A DNA stretch of 64,000 bases. It comes from Pseudisothecium myosuroides. Its lineage: Eukaryota > Streptophyta > Bryopsida > Hypnales > Lembophyllaceae. The notes beneath the pieces are model-generated. The model had not been told where the DNA came from. It did no database searches and saw nothing but the letters and a program-made list of their open reading frames with translations. Where the stretch lies: the NCBI GenBank assembly GCA_951799445.1, contig OX637297.1, positions 124,001-188,000 of the forward strand, written 5' to 3'. Positions 1 through 11,575 of the stretch are shown here, piece by piece (within the stretch, counting starts at the first letter, position 1; each line of letters begins with the position of its first letter). A program made the translations under genes and the position numbers.

Positions 1-593
1 TTTTTGGGCAATCTAAGCATCTTCTTCAAAAAACAACTTATAGAATTCATTTTGGAATGCAATTTTCAAATTTTTTCAAATTTTTTTTTTGATAAGGTTA
101 AGTTTGTTTGCAAGAACAATTTCACCTTGGGGATTATGGTGTGTTAATTCCACCTAAGAGCTATTAGCAATTTAGTATTTCGTTCAATTTTGGACCTACT
201 TCTACTTAACAATTTTTTATATGTAAAAATCAAGTTTTGACATTCTAAAATTTTCTTCCCCGACTCTCAACTCAAATTTTCAACATAAGAAAATTTAACA
301 TTATGGTGTCTAGTGCAAAAAAATCCACAAATGGCCGTCAAAGTCATCTGAAATTGCAGGCCACAATTCAAAAAAGCTTCTATTTCCAACTTCAAATGCT
401 AATATCTTCCAACCCTTATGAAAAAACTTCATGAAATTTTTACAATTTGATCTGAGACAAGTGAAGTACAAGATCCCATAGTTAGATTATTAAAAAAAAA
501 AAAAAATTGCTTTAGGGAGTGATTGTAGTAGAAATGGCAGTTTTCAATGGTTTTGAGGACAAAAAATGTCTTTGTCCTTTAGGGGTTAAAAAA
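1..593 (-). mobile_element. TTAA/CCCCTAAAG element, copy 1 (cut by the window edge)
   Basis: The right edge reads CCTTTAGGGGTTAA at about 580-593, which is the terminus seen on every copy of this family. The interior, with 'aaatggcag', the 'gatcccata' block and 'cttcatgaaatttttac', is the reverse complement of the copies at 14289 and 35623. It has no coding capacity. The other end lies outside the window or has decayed. Confidence 0.6.
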
Positions 594-599
594 ATATTG

Positions 600-1460
600 T
601 TGCATTTAGTCTTAGGGTGTATCGAGTATTATAACAACTCTATTTGAATATGTTAATATATATTCTAATGACTTATGTATGTGAATGAAATGTAAAAACA
701 TTTTAAAGGGAGATACAATATTAGAAGAATATTGAACATTGGATTTTGTCCATAGTTGTATTTGGGATTATCACTATTCTTTATTTTACATGTGAGTGTT
801 TCTAAATATTCAATTTCTAATGAATTATGCAGATAAATAAAATGAAGGTGTTATTACGATTCTATTTTTACATGTAAATACTCTTGTATTCAATTTATAA
901 AAAATGAAACATGTTAATCAAATACATTCTAAGTTATGGATCAAAAATATTGTTGCATAATTTAGTTCAAGGATGTAGTAAGTATTATGACAACTCTATT
1001 TCAACGCTTGAATACTTTTTTATTTTGTTTCTAATGAAATGCGTATGAAAATAAAATACAATTATATTGTATAGGGGGCCACAATATTAGAAGAGTAGTA
1101 TTGGATTCAGTCCATAGGTGTATTTGGAATTATCATTATTCTATTTTTATGGGAAGATACTCCTACATATTCTATTTCTAATGATTTACGTATATAAATC
1201 AAATGAAGGTATATTCAAAGTCACAAGTCCAAAAATGTTGAAAAAGATAGTCTTTCATTTAGTCAAAGGGTGTATTTAATGTGAAGACATTTCTATTTAT
1301 ACTTGTGAATATTCTCATATTATACTTATAGAAATTAATTATGAATGTTAACCAAATGCGGAGATATTATCAAGTTGTCTAAAATGTTACAAAAATTGTC
1401 TTGGATTTAGTTTGATACTATATTCAGTATCATTATAATTGTTGCAATTCAATTTTTGTG
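600..1460. repeat. decayed tandem repeats, AT-rich
   Basis: Phrases such as 'ttagtc..agggtgtat..agtatta', 'acaactctatttgaa' and 'caatttctaatgaattatg' recur about five times at irregular spacing (near 600, 730, 960, 1110 and 1257). This suggests a strongly diverged tandem array with units of roughly 120-230 bp. No gene is visible. From 1461 to 1838 I see nothing but AT-rich DNA. Confidence 0.4.
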
Positions 1461-1838
1461 CGTTTATATTTTTCTTTTCTAAATGACAAAGGTAATCCAA
1501 ATATAGAATATGCTACTGCAATCTACAAAATATGAAGTTAGAAAATTGGGTATGTTATTAAAGTACAAATTTGTTGAATGTGATGGATAACTTAAGAATT
1601 TGAGTTTCTTACTAGGTCATAAGTCTCTTATAAATTTACTAGAGTTGAGCATTTTTTATTTCATTAATATTTATTTTAAAAGCAAATTTATGCCAAAATT
1701 TCTTAAAAATTTTGGATATAAATTCTAGTAGTGGATTTAAGCCCTTATAGGTGCTACCAATCTACTTTTATCCAAGGTTGTATTCGGTATCAATGTATGT
1801 TATTTTGGGATGTGAAAGCACGTGAATGAAGTATATTT

Positions 1839-2290
1839 TAATGCAACCTAGAGTTTTTAGTTTAGGGTGTAATTATTTTTAACTACCTAAAGTTTTAGTT
1901 TAGTATACTCTTGTTGTTAATGCGACCTTGATATTTTTGGTTAGGGTGTAATTATTATTAACGCAAATTAGAGGTTTAGGTTTAGAGTAAAAAATTTATT
2001 AATGCAATCTAGAGGTTTTAGCTAAGGCTTTAGGATTTTTTAATGCAACCTTGAGATTAAATTAGGGTATGATATAATTGTTATTAATGTGACCTATAGA
2101 ATGAAGAATGGGATTTTAGTTTTAATTAACGCAACTTAAAGTTTTAGTTTAGTATCTTCTTGTTTTTAATGTGACCTTGAGATTACATTAGGGTACGGTG
2201 TTATTATTATTAACATGACCTATAGAATTAGGAATAGAATTCTAGTTTTAATTAACTTGACCTAGAGTGTTTAGAATTTAGAGTGCAATT
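1839..2290. repeat. degenerate ~42-bp tandem repeat
   Basis: A core like 'aatgcaaccttgagatttta..ttagg' recurs about ten times (near 1839, 1919, 1960, 2000, 2042, 2086, 2138, 2168, 2213 and 2256), mostly 30-50 bp apart. It is non-coding and AT-rich. Confidence 0.45.
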
Positions 2291-3104
2291 ATTACTAGGT
2301 ACCCACTAAGTCAGTCATGTCCACCAAAGAGGTTACATCATACTTAAATTCAACCGGTGACCAGAGGTTGCTAGGTACCTTTCTATTGGTGACTACAGGT
2401 TTCAATGTTGATTGCTCACCACCAATCACTAACCATCAGCAATTGGTGGTCACCGGTCATTGTCTCCTTTGTTGAGTGTGTGGTCATTGAATGTGAGGTC
2501 ATTGAGTGTAGTTCTCTACTGGCATTTTGGTAGTTGGATTCTGTGTTTTGCGAGCTCGCATTTTTGGTTTTGGGTTTGCTGCATGCACATGGCAAAGTCA
2601 AGCCAATGTGATGTTGATTTTCCAAGTTTGAAATGCATTTTATTGCAACTATTGCACTCGCATGTTCAAACGTATGCTGAAAGTATAGGTGAGGCTGTTG
2701 GTTGGGAGATTTTTCATTGGGTTTAGTATCGCGTTGTCCATGTTTGTGTTACACACAGAATACACTTCTTGTTGTATGGTCCCTCTAAATTTGCATTGGC
2801 AATGGTGATGGCTTGCAATTTCTCAGTAAACAATGTTGGCAATTTTTGTCTAACGTGTAAGAATTGTGGATTTAAGTGAGAGAGATGCCATGGTGTGTTA
2901 GAATAATGCTATCTACCTACATTAATTGTAGGAGGACTAGGGGATCAAGTGAGAGCAAGGCCTTGGCTTCTCTAGGGTGTCAGAAAATTTGTTTTGAGAG
3001 GTAGTGAGAGGATTTAGGTTGCAAATTCATTGGGATTACATCTCCCATGGGAAAGGGGATAACAAATCGTGCAAATGGAGCGGTCTATAGGAGGACAATC
3101 AGGC
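2291..3104. other. stretch without a recognisable gene
   Basis: Two short overlapping open frames on opposite strands around 2416-2726 have no recognisable domains and look like chance. The rest shows no repeat or RNA signal that I can support. Confidence 0.5.
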
Positions 3105-3254
3105 CAGGGTTGACGGAATTAGACGTCTCGGACAAAATTACGTCCATATTCAAGACGTCCAAATGACTAGACGTTACCCCGACGAACGACCGTTTTACTA
3201 GTGGATGGTTTGTTTATTGGCGGGCAACCGGGCGATTTTTGGACGGCCAGGCGG
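3105..3254 (+). mobile_element. left terminus of an outer hAT-like element
   Basis: CAGGGTTGACGG at 3105 is followed by spaced ACGTC motifs ('gacgtctcgg', 'attacgtcca', 'agacgtccaa'). Base order and spacing closely parallel the left terminus of the nested element at 13603 (CTGGGTTGTCA, then 'gaacgtccgg', 'atcacgtcca', 'ggacgtctgg'). GC-rich GGACGG/GGGCGG sequence follows and is cut at 3254 by the LTR retrotransposon. It resumes at 50277. No matching right end was found inside the window, so the extent and target duplication of this outer element are unknown. Confidence 0.55.
3250..3254. repeat. target-site duplication of the LTR retrotransposon (left copy)
   Basis: GGCGG sits directly before the LTR start TGTGGGCGC. 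The identical GGCGG follows the right LTR at 50272-50276. Five base pairs is the normal duplication length for Ty3/Gypsy integration. Confidence 0.85.
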
Positions 3255-6200
3255 TGTGGGCGCAAAATTACCCACCCTTGGTAATAAAGCGAACACCGAC
3301 CAAGTTCTATGCCTTTATCCACATTTTTTAATATATGGGGGTGATGTGAGCGCGGTCCACTGTGCCTTCCAAGCAATGGATCTTTTTTGCTAACGTTTCC
3401 TAAGTTTCGTGGATGGCAGCAAATAATTAGTAATGCATGTAGCAACTCACAAGTTAACTGCAATGTTCAGAGTGTTGGTGAAATCCTAACTCCCTAACTA
3501 TCTATCCTATGTCGAGGGTCGACTGAGTAGTGGGTGCCATTTATAACGTCCTTAACTACGTAAAAAGAGGAACCCTTATGTTCCTTCCATGAACCCCTAA
3601 GACTATCTTGGGTTTCTAAAACTCCACCTAGAAGTTCTACTTTTTAAAGCTACCCCTACAGTTCCAACTTTGGAATGTGACTTTAGATTTACTTCTTTAA
3701 CTTGGTTCTTAACTACTGACTTGTGCTCGGTGTTGACTTTTAATTCTAGGTTTCTATTCCTACATTAACTCTAAGATTTACCCTTGAATTTTTAACTCTA
3801 GGTTTTAACTTTTAACTCTAAGGTTTTACTCCTAAATTAACTCTAAGATTTACCCTTGAATTTTAACTCTATGTTTTAACTTTTAACTTTAAGTTTTTAC
3901 TCCTAAATTAACTCTAAGATTTACCCTTGAATTCTATGTTCTCATTTCTAAACTACTCTAAGATTTACCCTCTAAAGTTAACTCTACCTCTTCACTTTCT
4001 ACTGTAGATTCTTATTCCTAATTTAACTCTAGGTTTTTGACTTTTAACTCTAAATTTTTACTTCTAAAATTAATCCTCCATTTTAACCTCTGGGTTTGAC
4101 TCTACGTTTTCACTTTGACTTTAGATTTTTCTACTTCCAACTAACTCTAAAATTTTACTTCTACCTCTAACTTTTAACTTCTACTTTTAGCTTTTCACTC
4201 TAACTTTTTACTCCCCAATTGACTAAAATTTAACCTTTAAATTTAATCTAAACTTTTGACTTTTGACTTTTGACTTCTACTTCCAAATTTAATCCTATCG
4301 TTTTAATCCTAGATTAACTCTAAATGTTATCCTCCTAAGTTTAATTCCAACTTTTAACTCTAGGGTTTTGACTTCTAATTTTAACTCTATTTTTAACTCA
4401 ACGATCTACTTCCTAAGTAGATTCTACTTTTGACTTCTATTTCCTACTCTACTTTTTACTTCCCAAAGTTAACTCCAACTTTCGACTTTTGAATTTTAAC
4501 TTCCCTAATTAAAATCTCAATTTAATCCTAGGTTTTTAACTCGCTATTTGATCTTTAATTTTAATCCTAAATCCTCCCTCTAATCTAATCCTAATTTCCG
4601 TCCATTGTTTCTTGTGGTTCACTTTTAATTAAAATTCCTCCGTTCTACCCCCTACCGCTTAACTTAGCCTAACGCGGTCAGTTTACGGTCAAATCTTAAT
4701 TGTAAGATGTTTTCGGAAACCTCTATTCCTAATCTATCAACTTTTGAATCTAAACTTCTAATTTACACTAATCTCGGATGCTAATCACGTTCTAAGGGCT
4801 GATTAGGAAAACAATTGCTAATTAGGGAGAAACGACTAGGATTAGTTTAATGACCCACCTCGTTACTGCTAGTGTCGGAAATGACGTCATCCCCGTCCAC
4901 ATGTGCGTCCTCGTGCTCCATGGTGACCACTCGCGATTGTCTTCTTTTATTTTTGCGTTACGGTTTTTATTTATTTTATTTTTTTCAAGGCCCACGGCTT
5001 AATTTGTAGAAAAGAAAACGTTACACGTATGATGTTCTAACCCTTTCCCCCATTTCCTTCTCCTTTTCTTTCTCTCCTCCTTCTTCTACACTAGCACTAT
5101 TCCACCTAAGCTTTTATGAGTCTTATACTATGGTTTCAAACTACGAGAAGGGTTTAAATGTTCTTCCTACCCTCTTACGCAACCTTGCTTTGTGTCATCC
5201 TAATCCTCCTCCCAACGGTTGCAAGGAGTTCTTCTAGATTTCCTACCTAATCTCCTAAATAGGCACTATTCATCGTCTCTCTCCCTTCCACTCCTATAAC
5301 ACATCCTTCTCCCTAATTTCCTTCCATTGTGTGTAGGTGTGAGTGGTGATGCAGGTTGAACCGGATGTTTTTGTGCAGGTGGCGTGTGGAATGGCAACCT
5401 CTATTTCTCCCTCCTCCCTTTTGTATTTTTAGCCCTAGTCCTACTTCAACCCCTCTTAGCACAAAATTAGTCCAACATGCTTTTGGTTTGTTTTGCCTTT
5501 GTTTGTGTTCGGGTTTGGGGAGAACCAAAAATAAATAAAAAAAAACGAGAGAGTCCAAAATTTGGGGAGGAGCTCGAATGGCCCCAGCCTCCCCTGCTGG
5601 ACTGAGAGAGCTGCTGTACCGGAAGAGCTGCTGTACCGGAGAGCTGCTGTATCGGGAGAGCTGCTGTACTGGGATAGCTGCTGTACCGGAGAGCTGCTGT
5701 ATCGGGAGAGCTGCTGGCCCTCCGGCTGGCTGGCCTTCCCGGCTGGCTGGCTGGGGGGTCGGCCAAAAATTTTAATTAATTTTTTTTTTTTTTTTCCCGG
5801 TTATGGCTGCTGGTTCTGTTTGTTGGCTGGCTCATTTGCTGGTCTGATGTTGGCAGGCTTGTTATGCTGGTCTGATATTGGCTGGCCGCATGCTGGTTCT
5901 GGAACTCGATTTCTGACTAAGGCTAAAGAGACTGGAAATTTGGCTAAAGCCAAATAAAAAGACTAGATTCTTGCTAACCTAGGGGGGGATAGAACTTTGG
6001 GGGGTGCTAGATCTACTAAGATTTTTGGGATACAACTAACTAAATAAAACTTGGGGAACCACTAAACTCTCTTAAACTTTGGGAAATGACTAAACTTTAC
6101 TAAGTGCAAAGGAACCTACATATCTTGGAAGCTAAACTCTGGAGGTTTCCACAAAGGTCTTGGAAACTAGACTTTGGATCTAAACACGGGGGAGGTGCAA

Positions 6201-8287
6201 AGCTTCGCCGTGAAATTGGTTTTAACACCAACTTTAGGACTTCTAGACTCCCCGGGGGTTCAAAGCTCCGCCGTCTACACTTTTAACATACGCTTTAGGA
6301 CTTCTACTTTGTTACTAGTTCAAAGCTTCGCCGTTCCCAAGGGGGGTCCACACAGTGAGAGAGACTTTAGAAGAGGGAAAAGCTAAACTTTTAAAGAAAA
6401 CAACCACACGTGAGTTCAAAGCTTCACCGTCCCGGAGGGGGGTCCACACAGTGAGAGAGACTTTAGAAGAGGGAAAAGCTAAACTTTTAAAGAAAACAAC
6501 CACACGTGAGTTCAAAGCTTCGCCGTCCTGGAGGGGGGTCCACTCAACAAGGAGAAGGTAGATGAGGGTGTAAGAAAAAACACAAAGAGAAACACACAAG
6601 TTAGACCACGAAAAATACAAAGCTCACACGCTAAAGGCCCCCCAAAGCGGCATCGCCAAGGTACGGTGGGGGGTGACTTTAGGATTAGTGCAAGATACAA
6701 AAAAAAAAGGACTCTTAAACTTCACAAGTTAGATATCAACACGTACAAGAGGAAGAGAGAGGCTCTCCACTCACAACAAAGTATCAAAAACTTCACAAAA
6801 GAGTACACAAAGCAAGGTAGAAGGACCCCCAAGGACCTTTAAAGCTTGAAAATAAGCAACAATGGAGCCAAAAGTGCTCCGAAAACACCGTAGAGGTTTT
6901 TGGCTTCAAACGCCAAAATATCCAAAATAACTTGGACCCACGGACCCAAAACAAGAATTGGGGGTGTTCTAGAGAGAGAAATGGGGCCCTTATATAGGTT
7001 TCCAAGGGCTCACCCCTCCCTCTAGAGTTCTAAGGTAACCTTATCAACGGGGATTTTCATCCTCATCCTCAAAGATTTTCATCCTACATCCTAAATTTCT
7101 ACTTCTATCATCTATGTTGAACCAACATCCTAACTTTTGGAGATTAGCTCCAATCGCCAAACGGATTGCGCCGTTGGATCTAGATCGCCGTGTTTAGTCC
7201 TAGATCCCCCTGCCCCCGTACCGAGGCCAAAAAACCCATCGTAGGCTAATTTAGTTTAAAAACCAAATCATGGTAAAATCCTAGATCTTGGGGGTCTCCT
7301 ATTTTGAGAAATGTGAATAGCCTAGGGTCTCCGGTAGGTGCGAGAGAGTCGGGAAGGACTTTTGGTTGACTTCGTTTCGCCATCGTATGGGCCCGGAATG
7401 CCGGTCAACGTGGCGGGGACCCCGCCACGTGGTTAATTCCTGAGGAATCTCGCCGGTTCGGGTACTTGCCGCTATTGGAATGTCGTGAAACTTCACGGAG
7501 CGCATTATTAACATAAAACAAGCTAGTCTAATTTTTAGTGAGATTTTATTGTAACTTGGGTAATTTCCATGAAATTCCCGTTGGAGGTTAGGAGGGTTGA
7601 CCACCCGGAAAAAGGTTCTTCTGCAAGTCGGAAGATGCCGGGATTTTTCATGTGACCTCTCAGGGAGTCACATGAAAGACGTGCGGGTGCGTTTCCGTAC
7701 CTGGCACGATTGGTCAATGGAGATTCAAAACTGGCCATCTCCTCGAATTAGCGACGATGCGGGAATCTTCTGCAGGTGGAGGAATCTTGGCGAACCGATT
7801 TCGCCGTTGGACTCCTGGCATGGGATTCACCCTAGAATACCATCCTTGGGCTGTAGATTCCTCGACAGGCCCGGTCTTGCGTGAGTGGCTCCTACATGCT
7901 AACAATCGGGATTTTGGGAATTCGTCGATCTAATGGGGAATTCTAAATCTAACTCTAGGACCCGACCTAGTGGCCTCGCTGTGGATCCCTCGGACCGACC
8001 TAGCCCTGAATCGCCACATTCATGGTGGGATTTAGCCCTTTTGGGGCTGTGTAACTCGAATCCTCCAAATCTAACCTTTTCGTTATTTTTATACCATTTT
8101 TAGGCAAGGTTTGGGGGATTCTAAGTAAAAAACACAAATCTAGACCAAATACTATAATGGGTATGACACAACCCTATTTCGGTTCTACACTCTTTTTATG
8201 GATTTTTGTATACTTTTATCAACTTTAAATTGCAAATTTCCAAAAAAATAATTCTACGAGTCCCAAGTGACAAATTGGGAGCTCACA
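3255..8287 (-). repeat. LTR, left copy (3' LTR in element orientation)
   Basis: This 5033-bp repeat matches 45265-50271. Internal minisatellites include ~71-bp 'ctaaattaactctaagatttac' type units at 3760-3960, ~21-bp 'gagctgctgtaccgg' units at 5605-5720, and a 96-bp unit present twice at about 6355-6546 but once in the other LTR. A minus-strand TATA box (CCTATATAAGGGC) lies at 6988-6999. Short open frames inside are shadows of these repeats and have no recognisable domain. Confidence 0.9.
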
Positions 8288-8880
8288 TATGGCGGCCATC
8301 TGCGGTATGATTTGCAAAATCATGAGGACCCAGCATCTCTTGCTACCACTATTTGGGTACACGGTCAATTTCAAGATCAAACCTAATGACAGACTAGAAA
8401 CCAAGATGTGATTCTATCTAAAAGGATGTTATTCCTATCAAGAGACTCTTGATGGATTAACTGACAGGGGGGAAGAGAGCAGAGGGAGTAGTCCACCTTC
8501 CAAGTGGAAGGGCTAGGGGTTGTCAAAGGAAGTTTGACCCCCGCAGACTTATCGCTCATATTTTTGTTCATTGTCTAATTATTCTAGTTTTTAATTTTCT
8601 TGTTGTTTCCCCATCCGCCTCGAACAGAGTCGACTTGGATCTATAGATAAAAAATGTAAGAAAAACCCGCCATCCGCCCTCAACGGAGTGAGTTTGGATC
8701 TAAGGGGGAGATAGAAGTAGAGAGAGAAACCCCTGTCCTCCTTTGATACAGCAAATCGGGACACTATAGATAAAAAATATTTCAAACCCGCCTTCCTCCC
8801 TCAACGGAGTGAGTTTGGACTAATGAGATGAAATAAAAGAAAAACGAAAACAGAAAGGAAAAGCATAAATGGAAAAGACA
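8288..8880. repeat. degenerate repeats next to the left LTR
   Basis: From about 8605 to 8850 a ~55-70-bp unit containing 'cccgcc..ccctcaacggagtgagtttgga' followed by A-rich sequence recurs about four times. A purine-rich tract lies at 8466-8490. The bases directly next to the LTR (8288 onwards) do not form an obvious polypurine tract for a minus-strand element. No gene. Confidence 0.45.
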
Positions 8881-9171
8881 AGTGGTCTGAGACTTCAATG
8901 CTCGGGAGCTTCACTTGTAAAAGTGTCTTCCGTCGTGGAGGCCGCAGCATTTCTTGCCATCTTGTCACTAGCTCAGATAAGGGGCGCCCCGGTGCCTGGC
9001 TCGAGGTTCGAACCTACGTCGCCAAGGGAAAATTGAGGTATCTTTACCGCGATGAGGTTGCGGTCTACAGGCTGCCGGCTGCCGCGGCGGAAGACGTCCG
9101 TCGGTCTGCTTTGGTGGTATATAAGCCGGTGCCGATGCCGGACCGGTCCCTCCCCTGTTGCCCAGTAGCAA

Positions 9172-9202
<31 letters not shown>

Positions 9203-9203
9203 G
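8881..9203 (+). other. possible tRNA-derived SINE-like segment ending in poly(T)
   Basis: TAGCTCAGATAAGG at 8969 resembles a Pol III A box. GGTTCGAACCT at 9005-9015 is a near-perfect B box. The A-B spacing (36 bp) is shorter than in a tRNA gene, so this is not an intact tRNA. A run of about 28 T at 9175-9202 could be the tail of a T-tailed SINE. No flanking duplication was found. Confidence 0.25.
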
Positions 9204-9278
9204 AATAAGTATATACAGGGGCAGTAGGGTTTATATCTTGCCCAGAATTAACGCTATGTACAAAGAGGCTGGACCAGC

Positions 9279-9911
9279 TCATATTCCAAAGAACACGCGC
9301 AATTGGTCCAAGACCTCAAAGATGTAGCGAGGATACTGGCCTTGACTGATAGGCTGGAGCTCTGGTCCGCGGACTGCCAACAAGTGGCCGCCGGCCACGA
9401 AATTTCTTGTGATGCTAATGGCGGGGCGCTCATTTGAAAATTGGCCCGTCACCATAAGGTGGTGGCCCAACAAGATGTCGTGATCCTCCACGAGAATCAT
9501 AAGTGAGCGGATCCCGTTTGGCCTAGGTTGCCTGATGTCCCTGGCTAGCGGGCTTCTTGCCAGTGGAATCTCGCGACCCGGTTGCTCCTCCTCGTCACGT
9601 AGTCGCCGTCGTGAGTTAGGCAACCTGCCCGGAATTGCAAGTCCGTCTCCAGCAGGGTTAGCCGTTGGATCGAGTGCGAGTTCTTCCGGGAGTTGGAGTG
9701 GAAGCTCCTCAGTCGGTGTGGATGGTTCGTCTGTTGATGTAGATAACGTGGTTGGTAATATGAGGACGCCTCTCGCCGCTTCGTCCACCGAGGTTGGGGT
9801 GAGTGATGACGACCTAGCGCCCGTGGGGGTGGTAGGTGAAGATGAAGAAGAGGGCGAGGATGGCGGAGCCGCGGGTGAGGTCCCCGGGGACCCGTTGTTT
9901 CTTACCGACAT
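9279..9911 (-). CDS. unidentified 210-residue ORF in the 3' part of the LTR element
   Basis: This frame starts with a true ATG and is open for 210 codons. The N-terminal half is rich in Pro, Ser and Thr, then acidic and basic patches follow (RRRLRDEEEQPGRE). The C-terminal ~80 residues look globular and hydrophobic (ILVEDHDILLGHHLMVTG, then YIFEVLDQLRVFFGI). I do not recognise a family. It occupies the place downstream of protease where polymerase would normally be. It could be an accessory ORF of the non-autonomous element or a captured fragment. The opposite strand is also partly open, so coding status is uncertain. Confidence 0.4.
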   Translation of the reverse strand: MSVRNNGSPGTSPAAPPSSPSSSSSPTTPTGARSSSLTPTSVDEAARGVLILPTTLSTSTDEPSTPTEELPLQLPEELALDPTANPAGDGLAIPGRLPNSRRRLRDEEEQPGREIPLARSPLARDIRQPRPNGIRSLMILVEDHDILLGHHLMVTGQFSNERPAISITRNFVAGGHLLAVRGPELQPISQGQYPRYIFEVLDQLRVFFGI

Positions 9912-10551
9912 GACATCTACCCTACCCTATCCCCCTTGTCTTCCCCAAATGGAGTTGGTTCGGACGTGCAATGTGAGGGTTTGACGTATCTATCTGCCAA
10001 AGCAGATTTTGAAAAAGAAAAAGTCTTGAAGAGACTGAACAGCGAGGAACAATGGTAAACAAGGAAAACAGGTAGAAATCAAGCAAGGAGAAGATAACGA
10101 AGACAAGGCAGGGGGGAGATAGAAGGCGCAGGCGGCCAAAGACTGTGAAATCACTCCGCTGTTCGAGAGAATGCTAGACTAGGACGTAGATGATGCTTTC
10201 CCAAATCTCTCCATAGTTAACAACGGGAATCTGCACAGGCCAAGGATGCTGAAGCACACGGAGGAAAAAATTAAAACCAAAGTGAGAGATGAGGAAGTGG
10301 GAGAAGCTGCGTTTCTCAACACAGAGAATTTTGATCTGAAGCGCGACTGGTAAGACTGTTGGCGGGTTGAACCATCCATGGTCCATGTGTTACTCGAGCG
10401 GTACCTGCACATGATACTACCAGTAGCTTAAAAGTACAAGGGCTGCCCCCCCCATTCTTATACCCTAACGTGGGGGACATGATGTAAGGTGTCAGTCCTA
10501 AACTAGCCGTTTTTTAAGCCTTCTGCATTATTACAACGGTCTAGTATCTAG
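9912..10551. other. LTR-element internal DNA without a recognisable gene
   Basis: Short overlapping minus-strand frames around 10174-10412 read as chance. No repeat is obvious. Confidence 0.4.
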
Positions 10552-10839
10552 TGCCCCTTCTTAAACTAGCCGCTTCGTTAGCATATCAGCAGGTTCGACG
10601 GTCTAGCAAGGGACGAACGCCAATGCCCCTTCTTGAACTAGCTGCCTCGTTAGCACATCGGTAGGTTCGACGGTCTAGCAAGGGACGAGCGCCAATGCCC
10701 CTTCTTAAACTAGCCGCCTCGTTAGCACATCGGCAGGTTCGACAGTCTAGCAAGGGACGAGCGCCGATGCCCCTTCTTAAACTAGCCGCCTCGTTAGCAT
10801 ATCAGCAAGTTCGACGGTCTAGCAAGGGACGAGTGTCAA
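10552..10839. repeat. 72-bp tandem repeat, four copies
   Basis: Units beginning 'tgccccttcttaaactag' start at 10552, 10624, 10696 and 10768, exactly 72 bp apart, with a few substitutions. Because 72 is divisible by three, a repetitive open frame arises by chance. Confidence 0.9.
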
Positions 10840-10956
10840 CTTTCAGCCGCCCTTTCATCCGACTATGTGGCTTCTATTATGACGATCTGACAAGTACCTA
10901 ATCTAAGTGAAAGGTCATCTGTCTTCCACATGACGCTAACTCTGACAGGTTGGTGA

Positions 10957-11034
10957 TGTGTTGGGCTCAGGTCTGAGCAGTTCCCAACACACTCATGTGT
11001 TGGGCTCAAGTGTGAGCAATTCCCAACACACTCG
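10957..11034. repeat. 39-bp tandem duplication with internal dyad
   Basis: Two 39-bp copies start at 10957 and 10996. Each holds TGTGTTGGG and CCCAACACA as inverted arms around a ~19-nt loop, so each could form a hairpin. A further duplicated phrase, 'cccgaaataacaaccacc', occurs near 11194 and 11256. Confidence 0.75.
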
Positions 11035-11575
11035 ACGTTTTCCTGTCCTACTGAGAGTTAGGCAAGCTAGAACGGTCAACAAAGTTGATTGGCCTTGCGG
11101 CTTTTGGCCCCGCGGCTTTTACTTTTACGTTAGATGTGAACCATCCTCAAGAATCTTAATATTCTTGATTCTTCCCAAGGGGTAGATGGATTAGTCCCGA
11201 AATAACAACCACCACTCTGTGCCAGAGAGTGGAGAATGTTAAAATCTTAACTTGGCCCCGAAATAACAACCACCACTCTGTGTTTTTTCCTAATTCTAAA
11301 ATCCCATAGGGATTTGGGAGATCATGCAATAGTGAACTTTTAGAACCTTCAAATTTTTTAGGATTTTCAAAGATTTTTCAAGCTTTCATTTTTTTGGTAT
11401 TTTTTTGGAGTTTTTTCTAGCTTTCTTACTATCCATCGTGAATAATAAGATGTTAGCTATTAAATTTTTTTGGTTTGGAGGGCTAAATAGGCCTTTTACA
11501 CAATCATCTATAATATAAGGCTAACCTTATATTTTAAATAATCGTAACCAATGTGGTTTAGGCGCCCAGAAACCA
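11035..11575. other. AT-rich spacer downstream of the protease ORF
   Basis: Apart from the two 'cccgaaataacaaccacc' copies, nothing codes here. The reverse-transcriptase region of a complete element would be expected in this area, and it is absent. Confidence 0.5.

Noticed and set aside
2416..2726. Possible small gene with overlapping frames on both strands
   Set aside because: No domain, no conserved context; lengths fit chance in less AT-rich DNA.
5313..7905. Many open frames inside the left LTR and the same ones inside the right LTR
   Set aside because: They are duplicated because the LTR is duplicated, overlap on both strands, and contain only minisatellite or low-complexity peptides.
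8288..8330. Polypurine tract next to the 3' LTR
   Set aside because: The minus-strand sequence at this edge is mixed; no run of purines is present, so the second-strand primer is unidentified.
8969..9020. Intact tRNA gene
   Set aside because: The A and B boxes are too close together and no acceptor-stem pairing is visible.
10552..10839. CRISPR-like regular repeat
   Set aside because: The 72-bp units are contiguous with no unique spacers. This is a plain tandem repeat in eukaryotic DNA.
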